From NCBI GenBank assembly GCA_001972305.1, contig BDDD01005684.1:1-64000 (forward strand): a stretch of 64,000 nucleotides of DNA, in the 5' to 3' direction. This document shows positions 9,572-21,004 of this stretch, in pieces; the stretch's first letter is position 1, and the number at the start of each line of letters is the position of its first letter. The notes under the pieces are model-generated. The model saw nothing but the letters and a program-made list of their open reading frames with translations. It was not told where the DNA came from and did no database searches. A program made the position numbers and the translations under genes. Source of the DNA: Cephalotus follicularis. Lineage: Eukaryota > Streptophyta > Magnoliopsida > Oxalidales > Cephalotaceae.

Positions 9572-10959
9572 CCATTCACATGGGTACAATGTGCTGCTAA
9601 CCAATCCATCCGATATCCTTAGGAGGGTTAACCAAACACACATACTGTCTTCCAACTACACCATCACAATCCAGACCATTACGATCCGTAACGATACGAT
9701 CCGCAAACATATCATATCCGTATTCATACCTTATCCCTTAGCCATAACAACACGATCCATAACTGTATAACCAGCCCATACCATAAAACTGTGAGACTAG
9801 GTCAAATTGTATGTCCTCAGTAATTCCCGACTGTGGGACTAGTCTAAATGTGGTATGGTAGTTCCTTTCCTTTTCCCGTTCCATATCTACCTATTTAAGA
9901 GACAAAGATTCAGCTATCGACTTCTCATACCCATAATTCCAAGAAACTCCATGTAACACTTATCATTCCGCTACTCCAAGTAACTCCAAATAGTACTTTA
10001 TTTCCATCAATCATTCTCAATTCCCATAGCCAAGGACCATATCCTGGCGTATCCAGCATAGGACCAACTGTGATACCAATCCTTCGCGCCCCGAACCGTG
10101 AGAGTAAATCGCCACGATCCGACGCGTGATATTCATTCTCTTCAGTCCATTTATGTCATATATAATCATGCTCCAAAAAGTGCTACAAATTTAAAACTTT
10201 AAATCAAAGTCAAATAAGCGAAAGAATCATTATATAACATCAGCAGAATTAATCAATCCAAATAAAAACTAACTCTTGAAATCTCCCGAAATTTCGGTCA
10301 CCACCCAAAATCGCCACACAATCATCAATTCTACGCGTCACTACCAGAGACTCACCGTGACTCACCGTGAAACGCGTTGTCACGGCCGATCAGTGAGTTT
10401 AACTCATTGAGTTGACTCGCCGGTCAACTACAGCTCCAGCCACCACCATAAAACGCATCACAACCATTATATCAACACATCCATGCCCTTAACTCGCAAA
10501 GACTCGGTGCCAAATGCACGGTCAAAGGCAACAGTGAGTTGGCTCCACTGAGTCAACTCGCCAGATCGAATCCGGCAGTTTTTGGCCGAATGGTGCCAAA
10601 CCAGTCACTAAAATAGGTGTAGCCAGCCTCCTATGTGAAGACTCGACCCACCCGCGGTGATTACCGGCGGTGGAACGCTCGGCAACGCATGACAGTGGCT
10701 TGGCATCGGGCGACAGAGGAAAGAAAAGAAAGAGAGGAGAAGGAAGGAGCTTACCGTTGGTAGTGGAGGACCTGCGTCGTTCTCTTGCCGGCGTCGTCAT
10801 CTTCTCTGGCGCCTCTCTCTCCGGCTCTCTGGTTCTCTCTCCCGTCTCTCTTTTTCCCTCTTTCTATTTGTGAAGCGCCTGGCGCCTCTAAATGGCGCCA
10901 GACGCTATTCTTTTATTTTATTTTTTTATTTTTATAATATATATATCTAGGACATTACA
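9572..10959 (-). repeat. Element C: LTR fragment of another gypsy-type element
   Basis: In minus orientation this begins TGTAATGTCCTAG at 10959, an LTR-like start similar to that of B but with different sequence beyond it, and runs to the edge of B at 9571. It contains a pyrimidine-rich tract (10800-10865) and a GGCGCC-containing inverted repeat near 10875-10910 (GCGCCTGGCGCC ... GGCGCCAGACGC). No coding domain was recognised; short frames here have no family features. It may be the rest of an LTR into which B inserted. Confidence 0.5.
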
Positions 10960-12700
10960 GTTCCTCTAGAGACACAGCTGAGATTAGATCCCAGCATGAG
11001 ATTAGATCTCATACAGGCACTCCTACCTTGAGGAGATCAGGCAGGGTTTCAACAGCGCCCGAGAGATATGGTTTTCTCGTTGAAGGCACTGATGAACCCA
11101 ACATTATCGAGGATGATGAGCCTGCCAGCTATCAGGAAGCAGTGCTAGGTACCGATTCTGCTGCATGGATAGATGCCATGAAATCTGAGATGGATTCCAT
11201 GTACGCCAACCGAGATTGGAACTTGGTCGAAGCTCCTGAGGGCATAATGCCTATTGGTTGCAAATGGATCTTCAAGAAGAAGATTGGCGCAGATGGAAAT
11301 ATTGAGACATACAAAGTGCGATTGGTGGAGAAAGGGTATGGACAATGACACGGAGTCGATTATACCGAAACTTTCTCACCGGTTGTAATGCTCAAATCCA
11401 TTCGGATATTGCTTTCTTTTGGCGCTCATTATGATTATGAGATATGGAAAATGGATGTCAAGACTGCATTCTTAAATGGATATCTTGAAGAGGACATTTA
11501 TATGTCCTAATCCAAGGGGTTTACATCCACTGAATCTTCGCACATGGTGTGCAAGCTTCAGAGGTTGATTTATGGCCTAAAGCAAATATCTAGGAGTTGG
11601 AACATACGTTTTGATGAGGCTATCAAGTCTTTTGGCTTCATTAAAAATGTAGACGAGCCTTGTGTCTACCAAAAATAGGAAATATTAGGTTTCGCTTTCT
11701 TGGTGCTATACATGGATGACATTCTGATCATTGGGAATGATGTAGGGATGTTGCAATCCGTGAAAGTATGGTTAGCCAAGAACTTCTCCATGAAAGATTT
11801 GGGAGAAGCCTCCTACATACTTGGTATAAAGTCTATAGAGATATATCTAGTAGGTTGCTGGGGCTTTCCCAAAGCCAGTACATCAACAAAGTGCTGAAAC
11901 GATTCAGTATGGAGCATTCCAAACGGGGCTTATTGCCAATAGGCCATGGAATTCAAATTTCCAAGAAGATGTGCCCGCAGACATCTGAGGAAAGGGCAGT
12001 CATGAGTCAGTTGCTCTATGCTTCGGATGTGGAATCGATCATGTATGTCATGCTGTATACTAGCCCAGATGTCGCACATGCCTTGGGAATGGCAAGTCGA
12101 TTTCAATCCAATCCCGGTTTGAAATACTAGGAAGTAGTCAAGGGGATCCTTAAGTACCTTAGGAGGACTCAGGATGCCTTCTTGATCTACGGTGGGGATA
12201 GTGAGTTGAAATTGGAGGGATACACTGACTACAGTTTCAATAGTGATCCGGATGATCACAAATCAGTGTCGGGATATGTCTATATTCTGAATGGTGGTGC
12301 TGTGAGTTGGAGAAGCTCAAAACAAGAAACTATGGCAGACTCCACAATGAAAGAAGAGTATATATCAGCCTCAGATGCTGCAAAGGAAGGTGTTTGGATG
12401 CGTAAGTTCATAGCTGAACTTGGAGTGGTTCCAACCATTAGCCGTCCTGTAGTTCTCTACTGTGACAATAATGGAGCTATTGCACAAGCCAAGGAACTCG
12501 GGTCTTACCAACGGTCCAAGCATTTCCAGCGGTGTTATCACTTGATCTGAGAGATCATTGACAAAGGAGACATTATATTAGAGAGGGTTAGCTCAGAGGC
12601 AAATTTAGAAGACCCACTTACTAAAGCTCTTAGTAGTAATGTATTCGAGCGTCATCGGAATGTGATGGGCTTGAACTATAGGGCTTCCTGGCTTGAGGGC
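10960..12700 (+). pseudogene. Element D copia reverse transcriptase and RNase H
   Basis: Begins with the pre-RT block RRSGRVSTAPERYGF, continues with AWIDAMKSEMDSM and GCKWIFKKK, and includes the KMDVKTAFLNG block with the first catalytic Asp and the LYMDDILIIGND catalytic box (YVDD-type). RNase H blocks GYTDYSFNSDPDDHKSVSGY, SWRSSKQ and YCDNNGAIAQAK follow, then the DPLTKAL tail. RT and RNase H turn element RNA into DNA. The order and motifs are unmistakably Ty1/copia. Fossil copy with several breaks. Confidence 0.88.
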
Positions 12701-12712
12701 CAAGTGGGAGAT

Positions 12713-14740
12713 TGTTAGAGAGTGTGTGACCCGTCAAGCCACTAGGTGGTTAGATGTACTTGTACTCTGCTCGTTTAATATACAGTCTTGTTCTATTCAT
12801 GTTACATTGTGCAAATTGTATTTTATTATGGGCATAACTGTATATGCTTTATCACATAACCGAAGCATGACACTACTTACATATATGGTGCCCTGTCACA
12901 TCAAAGGGTTGGTTGTCGAGCCTACGGCTATTAGAGCGACTTCCTTATTCCCTGTCACTAAACTGTTCCAAGTCATAGGTTCACTTATTTTGGGCATTCA
13001 TGAATCGAACAGACTTGTCGTATTGTGCTTGCTCTCGCGAATGGAAGGGTAGAGTATCTCATGGCCAGTTGGGTTGAACCCTAAAGCTAATGTGAGGTGC
13101 GTGCTGGGAGCATGTACACTGAACTTGACCCATCATGGGAATTCTATTTGGATGGTCACATATCTCGTGTCAGTAGAGTTTCCCATCTGAGACAGTAGTG
13201 TATAGACTTTACGAGTCTAGCAAGTTCTTGATGGACTTTTCTGATCCTTAGACCTAAGCGGCTACTGTGCATTGCATAGAGACTGTCTGACTTTGATTTC
13301 TGTCCTACCTAGTTCTTTCGCAGGACTGGAAAAAATGCAGCTTTTGGGTCTTGCAGGATTTATATGAATGTAAGTGAGTACGCAACAAGGAATCGTCACA
13401 CCTGATGTGAGGGTGATTGGGTCTATAGTATCTGTATTCATTGTGGACTTTGAAATACCTGGCCAGGTTATGGCGAGCTGGAACCTAGGGTTTCTGGAAA
13501 GGCTTCTCGATAGTCATGATGGTAAAATACGGATTTATAGATACCGGCATATCTAGGGTTGACACGTATCCTTACCCCAGGCCGTGACCAGAGCCGAGGA
13601 TGACGAGTGATTATAGTACACGGTAACTGTTGTCAGGATAAAGTGTCGGATGTATCGGAAACGGGCTTAATTGTGGAAATTAATCAAGGGATTAATTTAC
13701 ACACCTAAAATATGATAATCATAGGTTCAGGGTCTTAAAAGTAGTCAAGGACTATTTATGGTAAGTTTACTTAAGAGCAAGGCCTCTTAGTAACACACCA
13801 TCGTTACCGATTAATTCTAGACTTTCGGGTCCCGCCTCACGAGTATATATATTAGATACATATATTGTATTGTTTTATAACATGTGATGGCACATGTTAT
13901 TTCATGGTGTATTAGTGATGTTGCGTGACTTGTTAGTTGACGTAATATACTAATATGATTTTGGTATTAATTAATAATTAGATTATTAATTCTCTTATTA
14001 AGTAATAAATAATAATTAAATTTTTATTTATATTTCTCCTGATAGGCTACAACATGGATATCAAAGTATTGGTTATTAGACAACCCATATGGTAGGTGGC
14101 AGCTAAATAAATATAACGCGTTAAAACATTTCTTATCTTATCCATTCCATATGTTATGATGACAAAATGGAAAAGGGATTTGCATTCAAATGGAATGAAA
14201 TCCTGATAACAGGTTGGCTGTTATTATCTTCCTAGAATTGGGGAACAAACTCTGGGGATAAGGAGAGGGATGTTGAAAACGTGTTACAACAAGAGGCTGG
14301 ATTATCAGTTGAAGAACCTGGACACTTTTGAAAAAGAGTGGGAGTCTGGTGTTTTTGCTTCTTAGAGAACAAAAACCAGAGAGAAGAGAAAATATACCAA
14401 AACACACCACAGCTTGATTTCTATAGGTGGTGTACTGCTTTCATTGAGCATTACATTCCCTATATTGATCCTAGTCTAGGATTATAATTATGGGCTTTGG
14501 TTTGTTTGTTATTCCGCTGTTGTTCGTTCCTAAGTGAAAGCTTCAAGTCTCAGAACGGATTCATGAAGGAAGGAGTTTGGTTGCTTGGTATAAAACTCTA
14601 TCCTTCTCTATATGATTATATAACTAGTTGTTTGATTGGTGTGTTGATTAGACGATCCTAGGTTGTTTGTATTCATTTATGGTGTTAGATAATGGATGTT
14701 CGTTGTTTTGAGCCACTTTAATAAAAATTAAAGTTGAACA
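12713..14740 (+). repeat. Element D 3' LTR
   Basis: About 2.0 kb, starting TGTTAGAGAG after a gtgggagat tract and ending TTGAACA, giving TGTT...AACA inverted ends. A TATA-like GGTATAAAAC lies near 14584-14594. Short frames inside have no recognisable product. Right end assigned from the terminal AACA and the start of gypsy sequence at 14741. Confidence 0.65.
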
Positions 14741-14784
14741 GCCTGTCTACCTAATGCCTAAAATGACTATAAACTCAGTTTTAT

Positions 14785-15660
14785 TCTTTCAGGATAGCAG
14801 GAACCAGTCCCGTTCTCGGAGGAGAGACAGATTAAGGAACGCACGCCGTGGAGGCCGATCTTCAGCACCTAGTTAGAGTAAACCCTCCAGATTTTTTGGG
14901 ATCGGTGATCATAGTGCCTTGGTTCCTTGTGTGCATTGTTAGAAAACCAACCATACTTCTGAAAATTATAGGTGGTTTTTGGGCCATTGCTTGGCTTGTG
15001 GTGGTTCCGACCACATTGCTAGAGATTGTCCTCGGAGTTCTCATCCTAGAGGATTGGATCAGACACAATGGTCACCGCCCCCACAGGGACCGACTATGAG
15101 TGCACCGCCCTCTTCCTGTGGGACTTCGCAGTCCAGAGGGAAACAACCTATGAGTTCTACTCTGACAGTTCAGGCTAGAGTTTTTGCTATGGAACTGAGT
15201 GATGCAGCAGGGTCTGACGTAGTGATCGGAGGTACCATTCGACTTTCAGCTTCCAGCATGGGTTCTTATTGATCCGGGTTCATCCCATTCATTCATTGCA
15301 TTACATTTTGTCTCCCATGTTGGTTTGAGATCCGAGTGCCTTCCTTTCTTGATGGAGGTATCCACACCTCTCGGTGTGTCAGTGACTACCGATTGAGTGT
15401 GTAAAGATTGTGTTATAGAGATTGATGATCATTGCTTGTTAGCCGATCTTATTGTTCTTTCTGATGGATAGCCTTGATGTGATTCTTGGCATGGATTGGT
15501 TGTCTGCTAGCTTTGCTCATGTGGATTGTTATCAGAAAGTGGTGGTTTTCAGTCCTCCAAGACGACTACCTTTTCAATTCCTTGGGACCTTAGAGCCATC
15601 GATTGCCCCATTGATTTCTGCTTTGCATGCAGACAGATTGTTGAGACAGGGATGCTAGGG
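14785..15660 (+). pseudogene. Element E gag end and protease
   Basis: A basic Arg/Ser-rich stretch (RNQSRSRRRDR) leads to a CCHC knuckle (CLACGGSDHIARDC), a Pro/Ser-rich linker, then protease with IDPGSSHSFIA and the downstream block LDVILGMDWLSA. These are the gag-protease parts of a chromovirus polyprotein. Decayed fossil. Confidence 0.8.
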
Positions 15661-15689
15661 GTTTCTAGCACACGTGCTTGATACAGATA

Positions 15690-17110
15690 GATGGTGGCCA
15701 GAACTTGAAGATATTCCAGTGGTTTGCGAGTTCGGAGATGTTTTTCCTCCAGATTTGACTTTGTTACCGCCTGACAGAGAGATAGAATTTGTAATTGATT
15801 TGATACCAGGAACTGCACCAATTTCTCGAGCACCGTACCGAATGGCACTGATGGAATTAAAAGAGTTAAAGATACAGTTACAGAATCTTCTGGACAAAGG
15901 TTTCATAAGACCTAGTGCTTCACCCTGGGGGGCACCTGTTATTTTTGTCAAGAAGAAAGATGGATCACTCCGAATGTGTATTAACTATCGTCAGCTCAAT
16001 AAAGTTACAGTGAAGAATAAGTACCCTCTACCACATATTGATGAGTTGTTTGACAGCTTAGAGGAGCGACAGTGTTTTCTAAGCTCGACTTGAGATCGGG
16101 CTACCACCAGCTGAAAGTCAGACAGGAGGATATTCCGAAGACTGCTTTCAGATCATGACATGGTCATTATGAGTTTCTAGTTATGCCTTTTGGTGTAACT
16201 AATGCTCCCGCAGCTTTCATGGACCTGTGTTTAGACAGTATTTGGATCAGTTTATTATGGTCTTCATTGACGACCTCTTGGTCTATTCTAGAACCGATGA
16301 GGAGCATGTCGAGCACCTTTACATTATATTGCAAACATTGAGATATCATCGATTGTATGCCAAATTCGACAAGTGAAAATTTTGGTTATCAGAGGTTGCT
16401 TTTCTTGGGCATATTGTTTCTGGTGACGGTTTATCTGTGGATCCGTCAAAGGCTGGGGCCGTGAAAGATTGGAAAAAATCGATGAATGCTTCCAAAGTAC
16501 GTAGCTTCTTGGGTTTAGCAGGGTATTATTATCGGTTTGTTGAGGGATTTTCCCGAATTGCTGCACCATTGACTGGATTGACACAGAAGAATGCCGCTTT
16601 TGATGGGATAGTGATTGTGAAAGGAGTTTTCAAGAGTTAAAAGACAGATTGATTCCCGCTCCTGTTCTAGCCTTGCCATACAGAAACGAAGACTTTGTCG
16701 TGTATACCCATGCTTCCGGGAAAGGTCTTGGTTGTGTCCTTATGCAATATGGCAAAGTAATAGCATATGCATAGAGAAAGATCAAACCACATGAAGAAAA
16801 CTACCTAGTGCATGACTTGGAGTTGGCCACCATTGTCTTTGCTCTTGGGAAATGGCGCCACTACCTATATGAGACAAAGTTTATAGTCTTCACTGATCAC
16901 AAGAGTTTGAGATATCTCTTTTCACATAAGGAATTGAACATGAGACAGAGAAGGTGGTTTGAACTACTTAATGATTATGATTGTGACATTGAATATTATC
17001 CGGGAAAGGCGAATGTCGTCGTAGATGCATTGAGTCGCAAGCTGTCTTGTATGACACTTTCTCACATTCATGTGCGACCTTCATTGTTTGATCAGATCAG
17101 AGACGCTTAG
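15690..17110 (+). pseudogene. Element E gypsy reverse transcriptase and RNase H
   Basis: RT entry [20 protein letters not shown], then [20 protein letters not shown] and [21 protein letters not shown], the FIDDLL-like catalytic box, and [16 protein letters not shown]. RNase H follows with [16 protein letters not shown]-like sequence, [23 protein letters not shown] and [16 protein letters not shown]. Ty3/gypsy order and motifs are clear. Decayed fossil. Confidence 0.88.
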
Positions 17111-18247
17111 AGGGTGGACATGGGATTACAAAAAGTGGCGGCTGCTATTGATGGGGGTTTGAAACTTGATTTCTCTCTATCTTCAGATGGACTATTGAGA
17201 TACAGAAACATAATTTGCATTCCATCAAAAAGTGAGTTGAATGAGGAGCTTCTTTCTCAAGCTCATAAATCTCATCTCTCTATCCATCTAGGGAGTACGA
17301 AGATGTATCATGACCTGAAACTTAGCTATTAGTTGATTGGCATGAAGAGAGAGATCGTAGAGTTTGTATCGAGATGCCTCACTTGTCAGCAAGTCAAGGC
17401 AGAACACCAGAGACCGTCAAATTTGCTTCAGCCTTTGCTCATTCTAGAGTGGAAATGGGAGTATATTACCATGGATTTCATGTCCGGCCTACCTCTGACT
17501 CGCGACAGTAATGATGCTACTTAGGTTGTGGTCGATCAGCTTACGAAGTCGGCCCATTTTTTACCGATTCGGATGACTTATTGCAAAGAAAAGTTTCCCA
17601 TATTGTTCATAAAAGAGATTGTTAAAGCACATGGAGCTCCTGTTAGCACTGTTTCAGATCGAGACTCTCGCTTCACTTCCAGGTTTTGGAGGAAGTTACA
17701 GGCAGCTATGGGTATGAAATTGAGTTTCAGCACTGCTTTTCATCCCCAGTCAGACGGAGCACTGCTTTTCATCCTCAGTCAGACGGATTGTCTGAAAGGA
17801 CCATTCAGACATTGGAGGACATGCTTTGAGCATGCGTTCTGAACTTTAGAGGTAGTTGGGATGAATTCTTACATTTGATTGAGTTCTCGTATAACAATAG
17901 TTATCACGTGAGCATACACATGGCTCCTTACGAGGCCCTTTATGGTAGGAAGTGCCGATCGCCAGTTTGTTGGGATTAGGTCGGTGAGAGGAGAATTTTG
18001 GGACCAGAGATAGTACAGATTACCTCAGAGAAAGTGAAATTGATTAAAGATCAATTGATTATAGCACAGAATAGACAGAAAAGCTATGCTGATTGTAACG
18101 CCCGGGATTTTCATTGAATGTAATATTGTATTTCCTGATGTAATCTATGTTTTGAGTTAATAAGAATCATGGCTTTCCCCACTTTGTGATGTTAAATCTT
18201 GCATGAAAAGATAAAGGAACTGTGAGAAGTGTTGAAATAGGGCGGGC

Positions 18248-18376
18248 AGTCGACTATCGGGAGGGACAGTCGACTGGACCCCGTTAAGTAGAGCCAGCCG
18301 ACTGCTGGGAGAAACAGCTAGCTGGAACTGTCGGCAGAGACAGTCAACTGCCGAGGTGAGACAGTCGACTGCCATG
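18248..18376 (+). repeat. F promoter-side CAGTCGACTG array
   Basis: About seven copies of (A)CAGTCGACTG or variants with CAGCCGACTG, 20-30 bases apart, starting about 230 bases upstream of the TATA box at 18482. The core ACAGTCGACTGT is itself a 12-base palindrome. Confidence 0.85.
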
Positions 18377-18481
18377 TGGTCAAACAACATAACTTGCGCG
18401 CCAGACCTGTCATGGCAGTGAGAGAGTAATTTGGGGGACTGTGTCGACATAGAGAGAGAGACAAGGGAGACATGTTTTCCC

Positions 18482-18491
18482 TATAAAAATA
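18482..18491 (+). promoter_or_regulatory. TATA box of LTR F
   Basis: TATAAAAATA lies about 390 bases into the LTR, followed within ~20-30 bases by a CT-rich stretch (CACTCTCCTCC), a typical plant start-site context. Confidence 0.65.
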
Positions 18492-18911
18492 GACACTCTC
18501 CTCCTCTTTCCATCAGCATTTCAAAGAGATAAAAGAAATAGAGAGTTTGTGAGGGAAAAGGGAAGAAAATGGGAGAAAGGTTAAGCCCAAATGCTCCATA
18601 CTTGAGCTGGGGACTTGGTGGCTCGAACCAGTGGGAGAACTGAGCTTGGTGGAGTCGTTGGACGGACCTGGGAACTCTGAACGCCTCGGATCTGGGACTT
18701 AAAGAGGTGGATTGCAATTCCTAACTTGGAATTCAAGGTAGAGGATTTTATAATTGTGGTTTAGGTTCAGTTATAATGGATGTTCATAGATGAAATACAT
18801 GCAATAGACTGTGATATGAGCATGAACATGTGTTGTTGTTGATGAATGCTCAGTTTTGAATGGATTAGGTTGAGAATTGCATGTATTTTCTGCTGTTTTT
18901 GTGCACTGCTC

Positions 18912-19380
18912 GCAGGAACAGCCGACTGTCCAAGGAGGACAGCCGACTGTTTGAGGGTACCAGCCAACTGTTCAGTAAGAACAGTCGACTACTCGATGGG
19001 AAATAGTCAACTGTGCAAAGGAGCCAATCGACTGTTCATGCGTTTTAATGGAGGACACCTCCTGCTGGTTATGTAGCCGACTGCTGGAGGGCAGCAGCCG
19101 ACTGTTAAGGGCACAACCGACTGTTTGGGGTAACAGTCGACTGTCTATGTGTCACTCTACCCGGGGTGCGCTGAGGTGGCAACGTTGGGGTGAGTGGTAA
19201 AGAGGAAGACGCGTACTGTTTACGTACCAGCCGACTGCCAGGGAAGACAACCGACTGACTGAGAGAAAACAGTCGACTACCAAGAGGGCAGCCGACTGTT
19301 GATTGAGGGTAGCCGACTACCAATAGAGGACAGTCGACTGTTGATAGGCGAACAACCGACTGTCGAGTGGAGATAGCCAA
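18912..19380 (+). repeat. F second array of CAGTCGACTG / CAGCCGACTG
   Basis: About seventeen copies spread over 470 bases with cores GTCGACT, GCCGACT and ACCGACT, each usually preceded by ACA. The GCCGAC form matches the core of the plant DRE/CRT element. All lie inside the predicted intron. Confidence 0.85.
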
Positions 19381-19950
19381 CTGTTGGGGACTTACTTGCA
19401 TTCTGAGCATATGTGTGCATTGTGCAATGTTATGAACTAAACAGTGAATTAATTTATTACTCGTTGTGAAATGTTTTATCATTTTTGGAAGTGCATCCAT
19501 GATTAATTATATATCATTACTTTACACGGAAATGTATGTTTTAAGCAAAATATATATTTTTGGAAGATTGTGAAAATGGCTTCCAAAAGATCGTGAACTA
19601 TTCAAAGAGTTGTACATTGTGAAAATGTGTTGTTTTCAAGTATTTTTTAACTTATAAACTACTTGGAAAACAGATTGTGAACCGAAGTGATTGCTGATTG
19701 TGATTGTTACCGTACTAGTTGCGTGGCGGAGATGCCAGTGATGGCTAGTGGCGGGGTTGACCCAGGGGCCAGGAGATGGCTGGGTAACTCACTATACCGG
19801 GACCTGCTTCGTGCTGTCCAGAGTCGGGGCCGATGTCAGGAGTACGACGTCTGGGCTAGGATTTGGCAACGCTCTTCGTACACATTGTGAATTGTTTGGT
19901 CCTTTGGACATGATTGTGAACCTTGAGATTGTAGCCTTTTGGCATATGTA

Positions 19951-19962
19951 TACACACACACG

Positions 19963-19993
<31 letters not shown>

Positions 19994-20006
19994 GTATATA
20001 TATATG
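19951..20006 (+). repeat. (CA)n(TA)n microsatellite in LTR F
   Basis: About 33 bases of CA repeat with one CG interruption run into TATATATA. M (44567-44599) and O (63690-63770) have TA-rich runs in the equivalent part of the LTR. Confidence 0.95.
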
Positions 20007-20088
20007 CATCGAGATATAGTATGTATTGCATCACGATGCATTCATTACATGGCATTATTTATCACTGACCCTAAATTACACTTATAAT

Positions 20089-20113
20089 TTAGCCGAGTGA
20101 GGACAAAGGCTAA
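20089..20113 (+). promoter_or_regulatory. TTAGCC...GGCTAA hairpin before the LTR F acceptor
   Basis: A 6-base perfect stem TTAGCC / GGCTAA with a 13-base loop. The 3' arm continues GGCTAACCCCC, so it also contains a branch-point-like CTAAC about 20 bases before the predicted acceptor. Equivalent hairpins are at 23029-23044 (E) and 44651-44675 (M). Confidence 0.55.
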
Positions 20114-21004
20114 CCCCCCCCTACTATTTCAGATTGATGCAGTGATATGGATATCGCCCGAGCACGGTCGAATCAGAGGGGAGATGGAGTTTTATTGGCT
20201 TGAATAAATGTTGAAACAATGTTTTGAGACATGTTTTATTTTGGATTACTGTATTGATGTATTAATGATGTTGATCGACTTTTAATCACGCTCTGTTTGA
20301 GGGCAGTTGACAATGGCTTAATGATATTAAATGTTGGAATCATGTGGTATGGGACGCATGATTCGGTCTAGTTATTCAGCTTATTGTTAAATACTTCCGC
20401 AAGATGTTAATGGAATCAAAGTTTTAATTTTATCGTTTTTGTATAAGCTGGATTTATGTTAAATTGCCATGATATATGTTGTAAATGGAAACGGGGTGTG
20501 ACACTGATGTTCATTGCAGAGGCTTGGAGTTTAGTGTTGGTGACCATGTTTTCCTTAAAGTGTCACCCACTAAAGGAGTCATGAGATTTGGGAAGAAATT
20601 GAAGCTTCCTCCCCGTTTTATTGGACCTTTCGAGGTATTGGATCGGATTGGTCGACTTGCTTATAGGCGTGCTTTGCCTCCAACCATGTCGGGAGTTCAT
20701 GAGGTGTTCCATGTTTCCCAGTTGAGGAGATATATTAGAGATCCCTCACACATCATTGAGTACAGTTAGATTCAGCTTGAACCTGACTTGTCTTTTTTTG
20801 AGACTCCTATACAGATTGTTGACAGACAAAACAGAGTATTGAGGAACAAGACCATTCCTTTGGTTAGTGTTCTATGGCAGTAACATGGTTCAGTGGAGCG
20901 CACCTGGGAGCGCGAGGATGAGATGACAGAGAAATATCCTTTTATATTTGATTGATTGATCGACTAATGAATCTGGGGACCAGATTCTTTTTAGGAGGGG
21001 AGAA

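Larger units (their letters stand above)
10960..14740 (+). mobile_element. Element D: Ty1/copia retrotransposon, 3' part
   Basis: Copia RT and RNase H followed by a PPT-like gtgggag tract and a 3' LTR with TGTT...AACA ends. The left side stops at the border with LTR fragment C, so gag, protease and integrase are missing. The TATA box near the end of a long LTR fits the Tork-type copia layout. Broken in several places. Confidence 0.75.
18738..20132 (+). other. Predicted intron-like interval in LTR F
   Basis: Donor ATTCAAG|GTAGAG and, 1,395 bases later, a near-perfect acceptor: CTAAC, a run of C/T, then TATTTCAG|ATTG. The interval holds the second GTCGAC array (18912-19380), a (CA)n(TA)n run and the TTAGCC/GGCTAA hairpin. 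Consensus-based prediction, no transcript evidence. Confidence 0.45.
18094..20503 (+). mobile_element. Solo LTR F (gypsy, TGTAACGCCC family)
   Basis: 2,410 bp beginning TGTAACGCCCGGG and ending GGTGTGACA, flanked on both sides by the 5-base duplication ctgat (18089-18093 and 20504-20508). It interrupts the integrase of element E, so it is younger than E. Single LTRs with intact duplications are the usual product of LTR-LTR recombination. Its plan (array, TATA, leader, donor, second array, microsatellite, hairpin, acceptor) is shared with the LTRs of M and O. Confidence 0.93.
17114..20960 (+). pseudogene. Element E integrase and chromodomain-like end (interrupted by F)
   Basis: Zinc-binding part (HLSIHLGSTKMYHDL, CLTCQQVKAEHQ), core with MDFMSGLPLT, VSDRDSRFTSRFW and STAFHPQSDG, then the sequence stops at 18093 at solo LTR F and resumes at 20509 with FSVGDHVFLKVSPTKGVMRF, RFIGPFEVLDRIG and the chromodomain-like IPLVSVLWQ ... 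EREDEMTEKYPF. A short stretch near 17735-17785 carries a local repeat of the HPQSDG-coding sequence. Decayed fossil. Confidence 0.85.

Noticed and set aside
10522-10873. Overlapping frames on both strands that look like a small gene
   Set aside because: The stretch is an LTR fragment with a pyrimidine-rich tract; no domain, no start context and composition-driven sequence.
18912-19380. CRISPR-like array
   Set aside because: Units are only 8-12 bases, imperfect and irregularly spaced, in a plant retroelement LTR; no direct-repeat/spacer structure.
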